Assembly (NCBI GenBank): GCA_947652115.1
Contig: OX393568.1
Coordinates: 11,385,576-11,449,575 of the forward strand
Length of the DNA stretch: 64,000 bases
Reading direction: 5' to 3'
From: Blastomussa wellsi
Taxonomy: Eukaryota > Cnidaria > Anthozoa > Scleractinia > Plerogyridae
Numbering within the stretch: the first letter of the stretch is position 1; each line of letters begins with the position of its first letter. Below the pieces are notes generated by a model, which did not search any database, was not told the origin of the DNA, and worked only from the letters and a program-made list of their open reading frames with translations. Both the position numbers and the translations under genes were made by a program. This document shows positions 60,210 to 64,000 of this stretch, in pieces.

Positions 60210-60634
60210 CTAAACTTGCACGCCGTCTATGTAGAGTTTATCAGGTTCTGCTCTGCTAAAATACACATGCTTACCGTCCTCCTTGGCCCTTTTGAACTGA
60301 TCCATCTTCTATTTTCTACGCTCAATAATTTCTTTTGGAAGATCCGCAGATATCCCAAAGCCCATGCCTTTTAATTTCCTGGCATTCGACATAACCTTCT
60401 CTCGATCAGGGTATCTAAGGAAACGTGCTATTATCTGCCGAGGTTTACCATCAGAGGGGTCCCGCTTTCCTATCCGATATACCTTTGGAATTCCAGCTCA
60501 TCGGCATTCTTCATATCGAGCTTTGTTTTCATAAACTTGACCAAAACCTTTCTCGTGTCTTCCTCTGCCGTATCTGCTTCTTGGATTCCGAAAAAGCGCA
60601 GGTTCTCGCGCCGCTGGTAGACTTCCATATAATG
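60210..60634 (-). pseudogene. LINE ORF1 C-terminal part, 5'-truncated
   Basis: Fragments match L1 ORF1 proteins: RRENLRFFGIQEADTAEED, RKVLVKFMKTKLDMKNADE, then IARFLRYPDREKVMSNARK and FGISADLPKEIIERRKKKM, to the stop at 60210. Frames change near 60500 and 60310. The 5' truncation lies at 60634, next to the target duplication. The 410 bp between it and ORF2 hold no gene. Confidence 0.65.
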
Positions 60635-60644
60635 GCAATGTCAA

Positions 60645-62171
60645 GAATGCCAAACCCGCAATTGCAACCGCGCCAACAGCGACAGTTATTTTGTTGTCGA
60701 GATGTCTGTCGGAGCCAGCCGTTGGTGTTGGTTCCCTCCTTTGCAGCTGTTGAAGGGTCTGGCTCTTTTTTTGGCACTTTGTGAATTGGATTCGAAGGGT
60801 GACTTTTTGGCGGGTTTATTTTCGTTTTCCCGCCGTCCATCACCCGAAGCGCTGCTTTTTTTGTGCTTTTGTTTGCCCCGTCGTTGACCCCCAGCTTCAT
60901 ACCCGGTATCGCTTGTTTCAACCGGTTGTTGTAGCAAATCGTGCTTTCTGTGTTTAAAACCATCCGCGCGGGCATCAGCCAGGCCCCCGGGCACACAGCA
61001 TGGTTCAACCGTACCTTTGCCTCGTCTACGGCAAGTTGGTAACGCTGCACGCTTTTTGCAAGGTCAGGCTGCCTTATCGCGTCTTCCACCAAGACGAGGA
61101 ACTCGCTCTGCGCCTCCTTTGCGCGCCCCCCCATCGCCCAGGATGCTGCTGCGGACGTTGACTTGCGTGCCCAAAGGCCTCTATCGACTGGTTTATTCGC
61201 AACAAACCCGCCTGGGTCAAACGGTTTTGGTTTTGGGCGCGAACCAATTGAATTGCTCTTCCGCGGCATCGTTTCTTATGAAGCATACTGAAATTCACTT
61301 TTCTGACGCCTTTGGGTCCTCGTCGTCGAATATTACTTTTGCCGATGGACAGGGCATGTCCAGTATGAAAGGACCTCGTGTGAAGCGGAAATCTGTTGAC
61401 GGGGAACGCCGAACTCTGCGCACAATCTTTTGTAAGACGCCACGTCATGGTTGTTGTTGATCTGACTTAATGTTGGGTCGCTCGGCAACGCGCTCACGCT
61501 TTGGATGCCTCCGAGCTGATGCAGGATGCACCGAACTGTGAAGTACACGTGGAAAATGTAGAAAACCCGCACCTGCAGCGGCAGATTCAGCGTTGTGTGA
61601 TCTTTGTCAAATACTTCTCGAGATATTCCGTAACCTGTCGTCGCACACCACACTGCAAAGTTCAGCTGCCGTTCCCAGAAAGATAGATCAGACCCGCTAG
61701 CCAATTTTTTGGGGGCTTTGACGTTTCGAACTTCTGTTGTTCCTTTTGGAATATCTCTCTGAACTTTGTTGTAAAATACTGGTCAGGGGAGACATAAATA
61801 TCCACTGTTTTGTTGAATATTTTCTTCAAACTTGGCGCCGCGTCTTCAAAGAGAACTGCTGGAACCGGCAGCGAACTTTTTTCTGTGCTGGGCGATAGCT
61901 GGAAAGGGAAGCCGCCAACGTCATTCAAACCCAGCGCGCTTTTCATGCCTGCACTCCAATATTTGGGGTCTGAACCGAAGACGCTTTGCAGACTGCCGGA
62001 ACCCTCTTTGTAAAATATTTCAGCTGTTGCTGTGTGGTCCGGCGCAAAAAATGTCTGTGCTTCAAATTTGCTTTTGTCGGCCCTCGGAAACCGGGTAGAA
62101 AAAGCCGCCCACGCCTTCTCTTGTGCAAGCTTCGCACTGGCAGACTGTCGATCAGAGCCCACCTCGCGCAA
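60645..62171 (-). pseudogene. Decayed gene of unknown family, target of the LINE
   Basis: Three overlapping frames follow each other on the minus strand. 62171-61662 contains YWSAGMKSALGLNDVGGFPF and KPPKNWLAGL. 61704-61333 has SFWERQLNFAVWCATTGYGI, VFYIFHVYFTVRCIL and LGGIQSVSALPSDP. 61269-60645 has GGFVANKPVDRGLWARKS, LVLVEDAIRQPDLAKSVQRY and CPGAWLMPARMVLNTES. Across the LINE it continues at 25440 with PERHNSQNQKPGSSYNNEG and ends near 25330. The order suggests one protein of over 500 residues broken by frameshifts. I recall similar proteins from cnidarian genomes but cannot name the family. Confidence 0.45.
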
Positions 62172-62271
62172 GGAAACACGAAAAGCCGTAAAACTCTAGA
62201 ACAAAAATGTATTTTTCAAATCGGCACTCTTAATCCTCACGGTATCAACGAACGCTTTTCATTCAACTAAT

Positions 62272-62466
62272 TTATTCCGAAGTTTTCACGTTACCAGGTT
62301 ACCAATAGCGAAGCTCCATCTTTCTGTATATAAAAACACACGACGCACAATTCCTTGATTCGCTCCGACGAAGGGCTAACGCTCGAAACGTCAGCTCTTT
62401 AATCTCTTTACGGTGGCCAATTGACATTATCAACCCTGTTGATAAAACCAAATTATATTGTTATAC

Positions 62467-62510
<44 letters not shown>
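62272..62510 (+). mobile_element. Penelope-like element end (possible pLTR)
   Basis: gacgaagggctaacgctcga followed by aacgtcagc and tctctttacggtggccaatt is a type of sequence I recall as common in cnidarian genomes and associated with Penelope-like ends. It contains a hammerhead-ribozyme-like core at 62361-62394. No reverse transcriptase is present in the window. It is unclear where the element starts. Confidence 0.4.
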
Positions 62511-62511
<1 letters not shown>

Positions 62512-62518
62512 CTATTAA

Positions 62519-62702
62519 ATAAGCCAATTCAGAGTTTCAAGAACACTTGCGCGCGTCGGGATAAAAGGGAGGCATATAATTTTCTTCTTTTGTCATGCAA
62601 AATACTTGCATGAATTTGAATTCAAAATCTTTTGTATTTTTAATATATGCTTGATTTTATCCCGACGTGCGCAAGTTGTTTTTTAACTCCGAACTGGCTT
62701 AT
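62519..62702. mobile_element. MITE with ~46-bp terminal inverted repeats
   Basis: The left end (ataagccaattcagagttt, then cttgcgcgcgtcgggataaa) pairs with the right end ending gaactggcttat, with a few mismatches. The 184-bp element has an AT-rich middle with an inner palindrome (catgcaaaatacttgcatg). TA on both sides may be its target duplication. No coding capacity. Confidence 0.75.
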
Positions 62703-63440
62703 ACATATTACTCAACTTCCTGATGGATTCCGTCTTAAATCCGACCAGAACGTGAACCCAAGGAAAACAATTTGGACTTGAGCCCGCGATCCAATGATAT
62801 GCCAGTCCAACCTGAGCCCGCAATCCAAAAATATTCCATACCTGGTCAGCGGTCAACTCCCTAACTTGAGCCCGCGATACGGTCATGTTATACTGGTAAG
62901 CGGATACCTTCTTTTGACAGCTGTCAATTGACTATGTTAACCAGATCAAACTCTCTGAACTATGGCCGCCAAATTGGGGCGACGTCGTCGAAAGGACGTA
63001 CGTACGTACGTATTTTGCACGCGCCTGCGAGTCGTGCCGCTGGTCATTTTGACCATTGAAAATTAAAGGCATGGTTCTCCTGTTTGTACTTTGTATGCGT
63101 GCTTGGTTCTCCTGTCTCAATAGGTATGGGGCTCCGCTCTGCGGCCCTTCGGGCTGCTGGAGCTCCGCTATCACTTCGTTAAAAGCGGTAGAATTATTAT
63201 GGCTTTATGTTGCTCGCCGGATTTAAGTAATTTACTCATAAAAATAAACCTGGGCGCTTTTCGGAGAAAAACCAGTGTTCATACTAAGTAGCTAAACATG
63301 TGCTTAAAAATTTTGGGTGACCGATATATCCGAAAACGATTTCAAAATTAAAATTTAGGGTAACCACCATTATTAAGAAAGTCACAAGCTAGTTTCTGCA
63401 CTGTGATCTTTCTTTTTAATATACGAAATTCACAGATTAA
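62703..63440. other. Stretch without recognisable genes
   Basis: It holds a (gtac)n run at about 62997-63012, a direct repeat of a gagcccgcgatccaat type at 62770-62880, a GC-rich stem-loop region (gggctccgctctgcggccc, near 63128) and otherwise nothing I can name. Confidence 0.5.
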
Positions 63441-63444
63441 AAAT

Positions 63445-64000
63445 ATACTTCGCTGTAGTTTAAATTTTTTTTACAGCTCCATACGCTAGTTACATTACAT
63501 TTATTGATTACAAATACAGTATTTAACTACATTACCGTTTTACAAAAACGGCGACCATGTATGTTGAAACTTTTCTTTACAACTGCGATTCCCTTGAGTA
63601 TTATTAATTTCCCTTGCACTCGCAGAAGAAACCTTTGGAAGCATATTTCAATTTCATGAACATTCGTACAAAAAAATGTGGTATTGCGCTAGTATAATTA
63701 AATAGTTCAATGTTTTCCGATGTGCTGTGTTTTCAAAGAATCCGGAATAAATTGAGCTTGTGCTAAGAGTCGTATCATCATTTTGATTAACATTACAACT
63801 TTGGTTGTTCCGTTTAATTTTATCTTTCCACGCATTAGGAATGGCGTCAATAAGGCCATAGAAGACAGTGAAAGGCACATCAAGGTTATATTTGGCTTTG
63901 AACTAATGAAACTTGTAGAAATTACTGTGTTCGTTCAATAAGTCATATAAATGAATAATATTATGAGTAAACCAATTTCTATAAAATACTGACATTTTGT
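63445..64000 (-). mobile_element. LINE 3' fragment, continues beyond the window
   Basis: A T-run at 63465-63473 and ttacattac motifs mark the 3' end of a minus-strand LINE. The coding part at 63654-63878 (VFYGLIDAIPNAWKDKIKR and HRKTLNYLIILAQYHIFLYE) matches the region before and after the RT zinc-binding domain of the LINE at 47323-48512 (MSIVDAIPCEWRQII; ILNHMILIAKFYIYKC), with the finger itself deleted or degraded. Frames are broken. Confidence 0.65.

Larger units (their letters stand above)
25451..60634 (-). mobile_element. L1/Tx1-like LINE split by three nested insertions
   Basis: The 10-bp sequence gcaatgtcaa flanks the element at 25441-25450 and 60635-60644 and is its target duplication. 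Reading on the minus strand: ORF1 end 60634-60210, endonuclease 59774-58926, BEL/Pao insertion, reverse transcriptase 51319-49661, Harbinger insertion, RT zinc-binding domain 48512-47323, Polinton insertion, 3' UTR and poly-A 25600-25451. Without the insertions it is about 4.7 kb. It is 5'-truncated inside ORF1 and carries several stops, so it was old when the others entered. Confidence 0.85.

Noticed and set aside
60702..61460. Plus-strand open frames opposite the unknown gene
   Set aside because: No motifs; they are reverse-strand shadows of the minus-strand segments with recognisable composition.
62997..63012. Palindromic gtac run as a regulatory site
   Set aside because: A simple tetranucleotide repeat; nothing else supports function.

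Overview
The window looks like a transposon-rich piece of a metazoan genome. The families (Polintons close to those I remember from cnidarians, BEL/Pao, gypsy, an L1/Tx1-like LINE, Harbinger, a Penelope-like end) suggest a cnidarian, perhaps a coral; that is inference. Evidence for animal DNA includes GT-AG introns, CCAAT/TATA promoters and many nested transposons with exact target-site duplications (TSDs). I recognise no ordinary host gene, tRNA, rRNA or CRISPR array. Many genes are broken.

Layout. (1) 1-1211: the 3' end of a BEL/Pao element with its LTR, inserted in the fossil behind it. (2) About 1212-16800: fossil Polinton/adintovirus-like element 1: GRF zinc-finger protein, integrase (split by a LINE with a 15-bp TSD), two penton-like genes, major capsid protein, adenain-type protease, packaging ATPase, small basic virion-type proteins, a PLA2-like protein, a spliced RING gene and an acidic protein. 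No DNA polymerase is visible in it. (3) 16850-18560: a Myb/SANT-like gene, probably Harbinger-associated. (4) 18559-24878: fossil element 3: fibre-like genes, a membrane protein, a 446-bp palindrome and a broken protein-primed PolB. (5) 25451-60634: one LINE on the minus strand, about 4.7 kb without its insertions, cut into pieces by a Polinton, a Harbinger remnant and a BEL/Pao element. (6) 60645-62171: a decayed gene of unknown family that was the target of that LINE and resumes left of 25441. (7) 62270-64000: a Penelope-like end, a MITE and another LINE fragment.

The best preserved system is Polinton 2 at 25607-47316. It has 214-bp terminal inverted repeats (one mismatch) and a 6-bp TSD. 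It encodes a full virus-like set: VLTF3-like transcription factor, fibre, packaging ATPase, a conserved PPxY protein, penton, major capsid protein, pX-like core protein, protease, PLA2, chromodomain integrase, a BRO-N/nuclease fusion, small zinc fingers and protein-primed PolB. PolB was recently knocked out by a gypsy element whose two 136-bp LTRs are identical.

Three observations stand out. Polinton 2 has three A-AAA-AAC heptamers, each in the zero frame, and in each case the conserved protein continues in the -1 frame; programmed frameshifting or homopolymer deletion would both explain this. Its genes fall into two promoter classes that abut the start codon, which fits a virus-like early/late programme. 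In element 1, the RING gene has two common 5' exons followed by four or five paralogous terminal exons, all in the same splice phase and each with its own stop codon. This looks like a cassette for swapping the C-terminus of an E3-like protein.
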